Below, one piece after another: positions 1 to 7,654 of a stretch of DNA of 64,000 bases. The notes beneath the pieces were generated by a model. It ran no database searches, was not told the DNA's origin, and saw nothing but the letters and a program-made list of their open reading frames with translations. Made by a program: the position numbers and the translations under genes. The stretch is from Bacteroidales bacterium (GTDB lineage: Bacteria; Bacteroidota; Bacteroidia; Bacteroidales; UBA932), in assembly GCA_017471965.1 (NCBI GenBank), contig JAFURF010000006.1:62001-126000 (forward strand), written 5' to 3'. Numbering within the stretch: the stretch's first letter is position 1; every line of letters starts with the position of its first letter.

Positions 1-2
1 AA

Positions 3-1304
3 CAGGCCGGGTCCGTAAACGAGAAGGTGACCGAACCCCTGCCACGCTTCATCAATACTCTCCTTTCGGCGGTAAGGTTCCCTTCAATGCTCACAGAAGA
101 GATGGTGACCGAGAACTTCCAGGAACTCATGGCAATCAGAAAAGTACTGATGCCGTATCCTCTCAGTGTCGAAGGAGTCAGGATTGCCACAAAAAAGATC
201 ATGGAAATCATGAAGGACATGGTCCGCAAAGACCTGGAGGAAAAGCAACAGCAGCAGAACAGCCAGTCACAGGACGGACAGCAAGGTCAGCCAGGCCAGG
301 GCCAGGGCTCGCCGAACGGAAGTCCACAGAAAAAGCCTACCGCAAAAGAAGTCAACGAGGCTATGAAAAGCGCCCTGTCCTCGAAGCAGATGCAGGAGAC
401 ACTCAAGGCCGTAAATGCCGCTGCGCCCGAACAGGCCCAGGGAACAAAAGACAAGGCCGAATGCCTGAGGACGAACAACGACGGCGACAAGAAATACGTC
501 GACGGTGATGCGGAAAAGATAACCGCAACCGGAGCCGGGACAGGAAGCATATCCTACATGATAAGGCCCAAAGGGAACCAGACGAAGTACTCGAGGTCCT
601 ATGCCAGAATCAAATCCCATGTCGCCGCCATACGAAAGGCACTCATCTGCCATTCGCAGACAAGGGAATATGAACTAAGAGGCGAAAGGAACGGACGTCT
701 GGACACCAACAAACTGACCTCGCTCCGTCAGGGAAACCGCAACATATTCACCCGCCAGGGAGAAGTCACCTGCGAAAAGGCCAGCATATGCATCCTCATA
801 GACGAATCCGGTTCCATGAGGGGATCAAGGATCGAAGCGGCACGAGAGACGGCTATCCTGATCCGCGAAGCCGTGAAGACCATCGAGAGCCTCGACCTCT
901 TCATCTACGGATTCGGAGGAAACGAGATGCACCTGTATCAGGAAGGCCGAAAGGCGGACCGCTATGCCCTGGGCTCCCTCGTCGCCGACGGCGGCACCCC
1001 TACCGGGGAGGCGATGCAGATTGCATACCGCAAGATGGCGCGCCATTCATACCCGGCGTCGCTGATGCTGGTCATCACTGACGGTGATCCAGACCGTAAC
1101 AGCGCGGTCATTGAAGCGGACGCCATGCTGAGGAAGAAAGGCGTCATCCCGGTGGGCATCGGAATAGCAGGATGCAGGGCCGTCACAAGAATCTTCAAGG
1201 AGAACGTCGTGATAGACGACCTCTCGCAACTGGCTCCGCAACTTGGAAAAATCACCAAGAAACGCCTGACAAAGATGATGGAACGACATGACAGTCTGGC
1301 CTGA
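3..1304 (+). CDS. VWA-domain protein (CobT/NorD-like), 5' end cut by window
   Basis: The reading frame is open to the left edge, so the true start lies outside; the first internal start candidate is GTG at 27. The C-terminal half is a von Willebrand A domain. A MIDAS motif DESGSM sits near visible residue 267, a conserved GGTPTGEA Thr loop near 331 and DGDPD near 360. A Gln/Gly-rich low-complexity linker covers about residues 80-110. This layout (N-terminal helical region, polar linker, C-terminal VWA) resembles CobT/NorD-type proteins that work with a MoxR-family AAA ATPase, which would be expected just upstream. Role here is inferred only: metal-dependent chaperone-like remodelling, perhaps linked to the neighbouring anaerobic reductase. 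VWA call sure; partner unknown. Confidence 0.8.
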   Translation, partial: QAGSVNEKVTEPLPRFINTLLSAVRFPSMLTEEMVTENFQELMAIRKVLMPYPLSVEGVRIATKKIMEIMKDMVRKDLEEKQQQQNSQSQDGQQGQPGQGQGSPNGSPQKKPTAKEVNEAMKSALSSKQMQETLKAVNAAAPEQAQGTKDKAECLRTNNDGDKKYVDGDAEKITATGAGTGSISYMIRPKGNQTKYSRSYARIKSHVAAIRKALICHSQTREYELRGERNGRLDTNKLTSLRQGNRNIFTRQGEVTCEKASICILIDESGSMRGSRIEAARETAILIREAVKTIESLDLFIYGFGGNEMHLYQEGRKADRYALGSLVADGGTPTGEAMQIAYRKMARHSYPASLMLVITDGDPDRNSAVIEADAMLRKKGVIPVGIGIAGCRAVTRIFKENVVIDDLSQLAPQLGKITKKRLTKMMERHDSLA

Positions 1305-1362
1305 AAAGACCGGACTGTAAAAATAACCGAATTGTCAAAAACGCAATAAAAAATAATATTTA

Positions 1363-1402
1363 TTGCAAAAACACGGCAATTCAACAACATTTCATATCTT
1401 TG
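1363..1402 (+). promoter_or_regulatory. Probable promoter of the nrdD operon
   Basis: TATCTTTG at 1395-1402 matches the Bacteroidetes -7 box TAnnTTTG exactly and lies 18 bp before the nrdD ATG. No TTG sits at the ideal 19-21 bp distance; the nearest is at 1363-1365 (29-bp gap), so the -33 element is weak. The 80-bp gap also holds AAAATAACC and TTGCAA tracts that partly resemble the shared element at 6,714 and 52,517. Confidence 0.5.
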
Positions 1403-1420
1403 TCGAAAACAGAAGGAGTC

Positions 1421-3583
1421 ATGAAAGTAATAAAGAGAAACAATTCCCAGGTCGAATTCGACATCACCAAGATCCATGACGCAGTGAACGCGGCATTCCT
1501 TGACACGACTGGAGCACCTGCACCGCAGAGCCTCCTGATGTTCATTACCGAGACATTCTCCGAAATGGAAGAAAACAGGGTGATCCACATAGAGCAAATC
1601 CAGAACACGATTGAGATGATCCTCATGGACAGAGGCTATCATGACGTGGCCAAGGACTACATCCTCTACAGGGAAGAACATAAGGACAACAGGCTCATCC
1701 GCGAAAGGATCGAATACATGGACGGCTACGGACGTGACGGAGTCAATGCCGCCACCGCCTCGGAGACAGACGCGAACGCGAATGTCACGACCAAGAACGT
1801 GGCCAACCTTAACGGCGAGGTCTACAAGTCGTTCAACCGCAAGGTGCAGCGCTACAGGATGCGGAAGAAACTTGGAGTGATGTTCCCCGAATGTGAACGC
1901 CAGTATGAGGAGGATCTTGAACGTCACATCATCTACACTCATGACGAGAGTTCGACTCCAGTCGTCGAGAACTACTGCGAAGCCGTGACCATGTATCCGT
2001 TGAGCCAGTACGGCACGTCAACGCTGGACGGAACACAGACCAAGGCTCCGAAGGACATGAGCAATTTCTCAAGACAGTTCGCGGACATGGTCTTCCTTCT
2101 GGCCGCACAGTGCAAGGGAGCGGTTGCAACGAGCGAGTTCTTTAACTTCTTCGACCACTACTGCGCAAAGGAATACGGTCCCGACTATCACAGGCGTACC
2201 GACGAACAGGCTTCAATCTATCCGAAGAAGACCATCGGCCAGACCATTGACCAGTACTTCGAGCATATCATCTACTCAATCAACCAGCCCGCAGGAAACA
2301 GGAGTTTCCAGGCGCCGTTCACCAACTTCAGTTACTACGACAGCAACTACTGGCATGCGCTCTTCGACGAATTCCGTTTCCCTGACGGTTCAAGACCCGA
2401 ATGGGAGAGGGTGGACTTCCTCCAGAGACGCTTCATGAAATGGCTCAACAACGAGAGGACCAAGACGCTCCTCACATTCCCTGTCGAGACAATGGCACTG
2501 CTCTCCGACGGAAAGGACATCATCGACAAGGAATACAAGGAGTTCACCGCAGAGATGTATGCCGAAGGACACTCGTTCTTCACCTACATCAGCGACAATC
2601 CGAACGCGCTTGCTTCATGCTGCAGACTCAGGAACGAGATGACCGACAACATCTTCTCCTTCACGAACGGCCTTACGGGCGTTCAGACCGGCTCGGCCAA
2701 TGTCATAACGCTGAACATGAACCGAATCACGCAGGACTGGACGCGATCCATGAACCTCGACAGGGAAGACATGATACGCAACTTCTCCTACTTCGAGGAC
2801 AGTTTCGTGACATATCTCGAAGCCATTCTCGAAAGGGTATACAAGTACCACAAAGCCTACAAGACACTCCTGTACGAAGTGGAGAAGCAGGGCCTCATGA
2901 CTGCCTCGAACGCCGGATACATCTCAATGAGCAGGCTGTACAGCACCATCGGAATCAACGGAATCAACGAAGCCGCGGAATTCCTCGGAATGAAGTGCTC
3001 CTACAACGATGACTACAAACATTTCTGCCGCCTTGTCACCGGTACCATCAGCAGGATGAACAAGGAGAACTCCAAGGACAAGAGGTTCCTGTTCAACCAG
3101 GAGTTCGTGCCTGCGGAAGGCCTGTCGTCAAAAAACTACAGATGGGACAAGGCAGACGGATACTGGGTGCCTGAAGACAGGGTTCTCTACAACTCATATT
3201 TCTACCTTGCCGATGACAAGGACATATCCATCCTCGACAAGTTCCGGCTGCACGGACGTGAGTTCACCGAACTGCTCGACGGAGGCGTGGGCCTGCACTG
3301 CAACCTAGAAGACCACCTGTCCAAGAACCAGTGCCTGAAACTCATCGACTTCGCCATCGCAAACGGCACGAGTTACTTCACGTTCAACATCCCGAACAGC
3401 GAATGCACGAACCCGTCCTGCCACCATATCGTAAAGAAACCGCTCGAGACATGTCCCGAATGCGGTGCAAGAATGAGACAGTGGACCAGAATCATCGGAT
3501 ATCTAAGACCGGTGGAGTGCTTCGACAGATTCAGGTATCAAGAAGCGCAAAGAAGACATTACTCAAAACCGAAGATAGAATAA
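1421..3583 (+). CDS. nrdD: Anaerobic ribonucleoside-triphosphate reductase
   Basis: Glycyl-radical enzyme that reduces ribonucleoside triphosphates to dNTPs without oxygen. The N-terminus (residues 1-90) is an ATP-cone regulatory domain starting MKVIKRNNSQVEFD. The C-terminus has a four-Cys zinc site (CTNPSC near residue 662, then CPEC) and the glycyl-radical loop RIIGYLRP near residue 692 of 720, as in class III reductases. The length is normal for the family. ATG at 1421 is preferred over an in-frame TTG at 1400 because an AGAAGGAG ribosome site sits just before it and the TTG overlaps the -7 box. The activase NrdG follows 800 bp downstream. As cargo it would supply dNTPs for anaerobic DNA synthesis. 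Confidence 0.95.
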   Translation: MKVIKRNNSQVEFDITKIHDAVNAAFLDTTGAPAPQSLLMFITETFSEMEENRVIHIEQIQNTIEMILMDRGYHDVAKDYILYREEHKDNRLIRERIEYMDGYGRDGVNAATASETDANANVTTKNVANLNGEVYKSFNRKVQRYRMRKKLGVMFPECERQYEEDLERHIIYTHDESSTPVVENYCEAVTMYPLSQYGTSTLDGTQTKAPKDMSNFSRQFADMVFLLAAQCKGAVATSEFFNFFDHYCAKEYGPDYHRRTDEQASIYPKKTIGQTIDQYFEHIIYSINQPAGNRSFQAPFTNFSYYDSNYWHALFDEFRFPDGSRPEWERVDFLQRRFMKWLNNERTKTLLTFPVETMALLSDGKDIIDKEYKEFTAEMYAEGHSFFTYISDNPNALASCCRLRNEMTDNIFSFTNGLTGVQTGSANVITLNMNRITQDWTRSMNLDREDMIRNFSYFEDSFVTYLEAILERVYKYHKAYKTLLYEVEKQGLMTASNAGYISMSRLYSTIGINGINEAAEFLGMKCSYNDDYKHFCRLVTGTISRMNKENSKDKRFLFNQEFVPAEGLSSKNYRWDKADGYWVPEDRVLYNSYFYLADDKDISILDKFRLHGREFTELLDGGVGLHCNLEDHLSKNQCLKLIDFAIANGTSYFTFNIPNSECTNPSCHHIVKKPLETCPECGARMRQWTRIIGYLRPVECFDRFRYQEAQRRHYSKPKIE

Positions 3584-3586
3584 AAT

Positions 3587-3979
3587 ATGACATCCTATCC
3601 CACCCTTGATATAATCAAACTTGCAATCGGCATCATTCTGTTCACAGGAACAATCATATTCCTGATCCGGATCATAAAGGAATACCGCTGCTTCATGGCT
3701 GATGCGAAGGAACTGGCCCATACAAGAACCAACGGCCAGAAATGGCTTGATGACGCCCGGTCAAGATTTTCCCTCATAGTGACGATTATGGCAATAGTCC
3801 TGCTGTTCGCATTTACTCTAGGAACACTGGCGATCCTCAGAATCGGATCGGAAACCTTCTTCGCAGACATCTATACGCCGACACTATACTACACCTTCGC
3901 CATAATAAACTCCATATCGGTAATAGGCGAAGCGATAGTAATATCCATAATAATCTACAAACGCAACAAATTCAAATAA
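3587..3979 (+). CDS. Small integral membrane protein between nrdD and nrdG
   Basis: Begins 4 bp after nrdD, so it is co-transcribed. It has one N-terminal membrane segment (about residues 10-28), a charged cytoplasmic-type stretch (30-60), then two or three more hydrophobic segments to a lysine-rich end. The next gene has the same topology, a helix followed by a charged stretch and paired helices ending in a short basic tail, so the two look like distant tandem paralogs. No family recognised. Its place inside a nucleotide reductase operon is unusual and its function is unknown. Confidence 0.75.
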   Translation: MTSYPTLDIIKLAIGIILFTGTIIFLIRIIKEYRCFMADAKELAHTRTNGQKWLDDARSRFSLIVTIMAIVLLFAFTLGTLAILRIGSETFFADIYTPTLYYTFAIINSISVIGEAIVISIIIYKRNKFK

Positions 3980-3993
3980 AAAAACAAACCAAT

Positions 3994-4359
3994 ATGATAT
4001 ATTACATGATCATAGCCCTGGCATTTCTCTATTTTATAGGCCTCATCATCCTAAAAAAAAGAGCCTCATGGTATTATCAAAGAGAAATCAAAAATGCCGA
4101 AAAAAAACACAGACATCATCTTCAGGAAATAAAGACAGAATACAAACTTGTCGATGCATTCTTCATCATCGACATGGTCTTCGCTGTGACGCTGGCACTC
4201 TTTTATGCCATGGAAACTAATATGGCGACAGGTGCCATTTATCCGAAAGAAATGACTGTACTATATTATATCATGGGAACAGTCAACGCAATAGCGTTAC
4301 TGTCCTTATTCATACTGGTCTTTACAATTGTCTGCAAGCATAAAAGACTTGAGTTCTGA
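3994..4359 (+). CDS. Small integral membrane protein, probable paralog of the preceding gene
   Basis: 121 residues with hydrophobic segments near 3-20, 53-72 and 90-113, separated by a Lys/His-rich helical stretch (22-50) that may form a short coiled coil. It starts 14 bp after its neighbour and precedes nrdG by 21 bp. The topology mirrors the preceding protein, although sequence identity is low. Function not recognised; a membrane tether or sensor for the anaerobic reductase is only a guess from position. Confidence 0.75.
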   Translation: MIYYMIIALAFLYFIGLIILKKRASWYYQREIKNAEKKHRHHLQEIKTEYKLVDAFFIIDMVFAVTLALFYAMETNMATGAIYPKEMTVLYYIMGTVNAIALLSLFILVFTIVCKHKRLEF

Positions 4360-4380
4360 TCACAATGAACTAAAATAACC

Positions 4381-4857
4381 ATGCTTAAATATATAGAAAC
4401 AAAAGTCGTCCTGGAGGAAGTCCCTGACGAAATCACCCTCGCAATCAACATAAGCGGATGCCCCAACAGATGTCCGGGCTGTCATTCGCCTCATCTCTGG
4501 GAAGACTCGGGAACCGCACTCACGGAAGACAACCTCATGAACCTCATCAGCAAGAATCCTGGAATAACATGTGTCTGTCTGCTCGGAGGAGACGCGGATC
4601 CGGAGTACACAGCAGCACTCTTCAAATCCGTGAAAAAGAATACAGACCTGAAGACATGCTGGTACTCAGGAAGGGACATGGACTACGGATATGAAGGGCT
4701 GAAATACCTCGACTTCATCAAGACCGGCCCATACATCAAGGAAAAAGGCCCGCTGACCTCGCCTGTCACAAACCAGAGATTCCATTCTGTCTGCTATGAC
4801 AGTACTGAAGACACAATAAGTCTCAAAGATATAACCTTTAAATTTCAAAGAACATGA
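4381..4857 (+). CDS. nrdG: Anaerobic ribonucleotide reductase-activating protein (radical SAM)
   Basis: Uses a [4Fe-4S] cluster and S-adenosylmethionine to install the glycyl radical on NrdD. The cluster motif CPNRCPGCH (Cys27, Cys31, Cys34; C-x3-C-x2-C) is intact and followed by a GGDAD loop near residue 65 that matches the SAM-binding GGE-type position. At 158 residues it has the normal NrdG size. The stop overlaps the next start by 4 bp (ATGA), which suggests translational coupling to the frameshifted lipoprotein gene downstream. Partner NrdD is two genes upstream. Confidence 0.92.
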   Translation: MLKYIETKVVLEEVPDEITLAINISGCPNRCPGCHSPHLWEDSGTALTEDNLMNLISKNPGITCVCLLGGDADPEYTAALFKSVKKNTDLKTCWYSGRDMDYGYEGLKYLDFIKTGPYIKEKGPLTSPVTNQRFHSVCYDSTEDTISLKDITFKFQRT

Positions 4858-5268
4858 AAACACTCTTACCAATAATTTCACTTTCCTTTCTTGCAATATG
4901 CTGCTGCCCTGACACACTGGATTGTGACTGCACTGATTACCCGGAAAGGAATACCCCCCCAAGAAATTTCAGACACGCTGAAACAGGATGTCTACTATGT
5001 AAGATACATATGTGACAAATGCGCCCCACTTGGAACCGTAGAATTCAGAAGGGAAGACAACATGATCTTTCATACAGAAATTTACAACAATCATCCGTTT
5101 GAAAGAATCGTGGGTCCGGTATCAAAAGGATTTGAAGCGTATCTGTATGTAGAGAATATCAACAAGACAACAGATGGTCCCATCAGAATAGAAGTGATGC
5201 ATAATGACTCTCCATTCGTCGTCAAGAAAGAACTAATCAATCAACTTATAACCTACACAATAAAATGA
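4854..5268 (+). pseudogene. Lipoprotein gene frameshifted at a C7 tract (candidate phase-variable)
   Basis: ATG at 4854 overlaps the nrdG stop and opens a frame with a clear export signal (MKTLLPIISLSFLAICC, Cys-rich lipobox-like end). As written, that frame stops at 5015 after 53 residues. The +1 frame, entered at a run of seven C (4954-4960), continues without a stop to 5268 and encodes a plausible soluble domain. Removing one C gives an uninterrupted 137-residue lipoprotein. The 3' end overlaps the next gene by 4 bp (ATGA), as expected if the full frame is the real gene. Either a homopolymer sequencing error or slipped-strand ON/OFF switching would explain this. No family recognised. Confidence 0.7.
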
Positions 5269-5714
5269 AAACGTTAACAACAATAATCACGGCAATAATC
5301 ATGGCCTGTATCACCACGTCAATGGCACAGACACCACGAGAACTGATCAATCAAAGAATAGACAGCCTTTCCACAGGAGGACTAAACAGACAGCATCAGC
5401 AATATCTGCATTCCACCCAATCCGACCTTACTTCAATCCTCAAAAAGATAGACGACATCATTCAAAAAGGTGAAAGCCTCTCCAAGTTATCGGACACCAG
5501 AGACAGCAGAAAGGCAAAATCCGTCAAAATGCAGAAACAAAGTCTGTACGAAGATCTGAAGTCGTGCAGGAACCTCTATGAGATTACAAGAATGCTCATA
5601 GAAGTCAAAATAACAGAGCCAAATTTCACTGATGATGACAAAGCCAGATTCATGACCTTATTCAAAAATATAGAAGACAAAATGACGGACTGTGAAAAAA
5701 TCCTCACAGTCTGA
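5265..5714 (+). CDS. Exported helical protein, unknown function
   Basis: 149 residues with a typical signal peptide ending in SMAQ (cleavage near residue 21). The mature part is almost entirely polar and predicted helical, with a likely coiled coil at about 45-80 (IDDIIQKGESL). Its start overlaps the previous frame by 4 bp, and it is the last gene before a strong hairpin terminator. Periplasmic or surface location is inferred from the signal. No family recognised. Confidence 0.75.
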   Translation: MKTLTTIITAIIMACITTSMAQTPRELINQRIDSLSTGGLNRQHQQYLHSTQSDLTSILKKIDDIIQKGESLSKLSDTRDSRKAKSVKMQKQSLYEDLKSCRNLYEITRMLIEVKITEPNFTDDDKARFMTLFKNIEDKMTDCEKILTV

Positions 5715-5726
5715 CAATACAGACAG

Positions 5727-5762
5727 AAAAGGGCGGTATTCCTTACGGAGTGCCGCCCTTTT
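5727..5762. terminator. Bidirectional terminator
   Basis: AAAAGGGCGG at 5727-5736 pairs with CCGCCCTTTT at 5753-5762. The T-run on both strands suits the converging + strand nrd operon and the - strand relaxosome genes. Confidence 0.85.
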
Positions 5763-5777
5763 CTGTTGACCCCGGAC

Positions 5778-5993
5778 TCAGTCCTTCCTTTCCATCATCT
5801 TGCGCAACTCGGATACCTTCTTCTGCTTATCAGCAAGGTTGTTCCTGAGCAATCCCACAATGTAATCCGATATGCTCATTCCGGACATGATCGAGACAAT
5901 GCGCAGCGTAGATTCCAATTCCTTCGGAAGATCCAACGTCACATAGACTCTTGATATCCCATCATCGAGTTCCCTTTTGTTCTTTCTAGCCAT
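5778..5993 (-). CDS. Small ribbon-helix-helix protein (relaxosome-type)
   Basis: 71 residues from the ATG at 5993, chosen because AAAGGAGG lies 7 bp upstream; two in-frame upstream ATGs (5999, 6011) are possible. A beta strand (SRVYVTLDLP) followed by two helices (residues about 25-50) fits the ribbon-helix-helix fold, and the C-terminus is a charged helix. The start overlaps the upstream gene by 8 bp. Next to oriT-like DNA and divergent from the mobilization operon, such proteins usually bind oriT or repress their own promoter. Confidence 0.7.
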   Translation of the reverse strand: MARKNKRELDDGISRVYVTLDLPKELESTLRIVSIMSGMSISDYIVGLLRNNLADKQKKVSELRKMMERKD

Positions 5994-6435
5994 TATCATC
6001 CCTCCTTTCAAATTCTTTCAGCAAGTCAGACGCTAGAACCTTATCTATCTCGTTCTTCAGATATGCCTTTATCGAATCATTGATAAGGGAACTTACTGTC
6101 TGCCCATAAAGTCCTGCTATCACCCTTATCGCGATTCTGATATCCTCTGTGGTCATAAAGGCAATAAGAGTACTCCTGTAATCTGCATCACTGCCGCCTT
6201 CCGGAACTACATTCTTCTTCTTTCCGCTCCCAGGCTTTCTGCCGGGACCTCTCCCTTTCTTACGGGACCTCTTTCCGACTTCCTGGTTCTCGTCATCTGA
6301 AATCTTCTTCTTCAAGTCCTTCAGATAGGAACCGAAATCACCGACATCTTTGAACTTGAATTCTTCGAGGTTTATGTCGTCCAGATCGTTGCTTCTGTCA
6401 TCCCTTTCCAGGATGTCCATCTCTTCATTTTCCAT
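5986..6435 (-). CDS. Basic-linker DNA-binding protein (DUF3408/MobA-accessory-like)
   Basis: 149 residues. The N-terminal 50 are acidic, followed by a Lys/Arg/Gly-rich linker (KRSRKKGRGPGRKPG) and a C-terminal helical domain (about 85-145) of the type found at the end of DUF3408 and other mobilization accessory proteins. It has its own strong promoter at 6451-6481 on the - strand. With the downstream RHH gene it forms a two-gene operon divergent from the transfer genes, so binding to the intervening oriT-like region is likely. Exact family not certain. Confidence 0.65.
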   Translation of the reverse strand: MENEEMDILERDDRSNDLDDINLEEFKFKDVGDFGSYLKDLKKKISDDENQEVGKRSRKKGRGPGRKPGSGKKKNVVPEGGSDADYRSTLIAFMTTEDIRIAIRVIAGLYGQTVSSLINDSIKAYLKNEIDKVLASDLLKEFERRDDNG

Positions 6436-6450
6436 GCTTCATATTTTTTG

Positions 6451-6481
6451 CAAAATTAAATAACAAATTGCATAAATACAA
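6451..6481 (-). promoter_or_regulatory. Promoter of the two relaxosome-type genes
   Basis: On the - strand TTG (6481-6479), a 20-bp spacer, then TAATTTTG (6458-6451), a perfect Bacteroidetes -33/-7 pair. The spacer contains AATAACAAAT followed by TTGCA when read on the + strand. This is the core of the element repeated at 6,714-6,757 and 52,517-52,560. Confidence 0.75.
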
Positions 6482-6713
6482 ATGACCGTCCTTTTCAATT
6501 CACACGTATTCATCATTAGGTACACACGGTACGTACCGAACGTACCGTACCAAACCTTTAAACTTTAAATCCTTAAAACTTTATAGGTTTAAAAGTTTAT
6601 AAGTCTATAACATTTAATGTTTTAAAGATTCAAAGATTATATGTTTAAAAGATTCAGACTTTGAATCATCGAAAACAAATATCCAGGCCTGTTTTTAAAT
6701 TCAAAAGAATGGC
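6482..6713. other. AT-rich palindromic region, candidate oriT or origin
   Basis: No gene is visible. CGGTACGTACCG at 6527-6538 is a perfect 12-bp palindrome, followed at once by CGTACCGTACC (6541-6551). From 6552 to about 6690 the DNA is nearly all A/T with repeated CTTTAAA, TTTAAAG and GTTTAAAAG words, and AAACCT (6552) pairs with AGGTTT (6586). Divergent mobilization promoters flank it. Palindromes plus an AT-rich unwinding stretch fit an origin of transfer or a replication origin; no nic site can be named. Confidence 0.5.
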
Positions 6714-6780
6714 AAAATAACCAAATGTTGTAAAATAATAACAAATCGTTGCAATTCACAAAAATTAATTCATACCTTTG
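6714..6780 (+). promoter_or_regulatory. Promoter and operator of the DNA-processing operon
   Basis: TTG (6749-6751), 21-bp spacer, TACCTTTG (6773-6780) is a good Bacteroidetes promoter. Positions 6714-6757 match 52,560-52,517 on the - strand at nearly every base (AAAATAACCAA, then GTTG, then AAAATAATAACAAATC, then TTGCAATT) and end over the -33 box in both places. It probably binds a regulator common to the mobilization and fimbrial operons. Confidence 0.7.
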
Positions 6781-6835
6781 TAAACGATTAAAGTGGCTAA
6801 AAACGGCTCATTTTAACTACGGCAAGATGTGTAAA

Positions 6836-6864
6836 AGTTATACCACCTTTCAGGAGTTATACCA
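6836..6864 (+). repeat. Direct repeat, 19-bp period
   Basis: AGTTATACCA occurs at 6836-6845 and again at 6855-6864 in the untranslated leader between the promoter and the first mobilization gene. It may be a relaxosome or regulator site. Confidence 0.5.
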
Positions 6865-6925
6865 TTTTACCCGCTCCGCAAAAATCACGGAAACTACGTT
6901 TCATGTTTTTGCTCCGCTCATCTTG

Positions 6926-7046
6926 CTTTTTCCATGGTGAAAAGTGCAGATGCACATTTCCCATTGGAAAAAGAAACATCACCCCTCCGAAGTCAGGGGT
7001 GATGAGTTCCGAAACTCCGCAGTCGTTTCGTCCTGGCAGGGGCCTG
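6926..7046 (+). promoter_or_regulatory. Series of four inverted repeats before the mobilization genes (oriT or leader RNA)
   Basis: Four hairpins follow one another without a gene. (1) 6926-6973: outer arms CTTTTTCCA/TGGAAAAAG, inner pairs TGG/CCA, GAAA/TTTC and GTGCA/TGCAC around a GA loop. (2) 6977-7004: CATCACCCCT/AGGGGTGATG around an 8-nt loop. (3) 7010-7030: CGAAAC/GTTTCG. (4) 7037-7046: CAGG/CCTG. They sit 20-140 bp upstream of the first coding start. Such density fits a relaxase recognition region or a structured 5' leader. Confidence 0.6.
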
Positions 7047-7063
7047 ATAAAAAAAGAATTGTT

Positions 7064-7651
7064 ATGAAAAACAATGACAAAAAACATTTCAAAAAACTAT
7101 ATGACAGCAAGAAGAAACTCATCGGGATATCCATGAATCCCCGCGAGAAATCTCTTCTGGATGCCATGATGCAGAAGGATGACTGGGAGAATGTCGGAGG
7201 ATTCATCAAGTACAAACTCTTCGGCTTTGACTACAAGAAGAAATACAAGAAGGCTATAGAGGAGGCTGATGAAGTCCTTCTGCAGAAAATCCTGATCAAC
7301 CTCATGTCAGACATGAACGATCAGATCGATTACATCAATGCAAGGTTCACCAAGGAACTTGAGGATCTGAAGAGAACGACAAAGATGATAGATGCCAAGG
7401 CCATTTCGAAATGGGTGTCCCTGCTAAAACATTGGAACGAAAGCATCGAGAACAAGACCGACCTTCTATTCAACGACTGTCAACTCCTGCTGAAGAGGAT
7501 GGACATAGTAGTCGAAAGGAAACAGCAGGATTACCTGCGCAGCCTTCCTGACTCCGTTCTTGAAGAATACGGAAGAAACTGGGACGACACGACTTCTCCG
7601 GAAGTTCTGGAACACGTAAGAAGAATGCACGAAAAATACGACAACAAATAA
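7064..7651 (+). CDS. Mobilization accessory protein
   Basis: 195 residues from ATG 7064 (MKNNDKKHFKK); longer in-frame starts at 6944 would run through the hairpins and are rejected. The N-terminal part (about 15-60) has a ribbon-helix-helix-like pattern, basic strand then helices (REKSLLDAMMQ...FIKYKLFG), as in Bacteroidetes mobilization proteins. The remainder is long charged helices, probably a coiled coil. First gene of the operon that contains SSB, relaxase and coupling protein, so an oriT-binding role is likely. Exact family uncertain. Confidence 0.65.
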   Translation: MKNNDKKHFKKLYDSKKKLIGISMNPREKSLLDAMMQKDDWENVGGFIKYKLFGFDYKKKYKKAIEEADEVLLQKILINLMSDMNDQIDYINARFTKELEDLKRTTKMIDAKAISKWVSLLKHWNESIENKTDLLFNDCQLLLKRMDIVVERKQQDYLRSLPDSVLEEYGRNWDDTTSPEVLEHVRRMHEKYDNK

Positions 7652-7654
7652 CGT

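Noticed and set aside
962..1942. Long - strand frame across the VWA gene and nrdD
   Set aside because: Crosses two confident + strand genes and their promoter; codon shadow only.
6749..6940. 63-codon frame in the mobilization leader
   Set aside because: It starts at a TTG inside the promoter -33 box, upstream of the expected transcription start, and runs across hairpin DNA.
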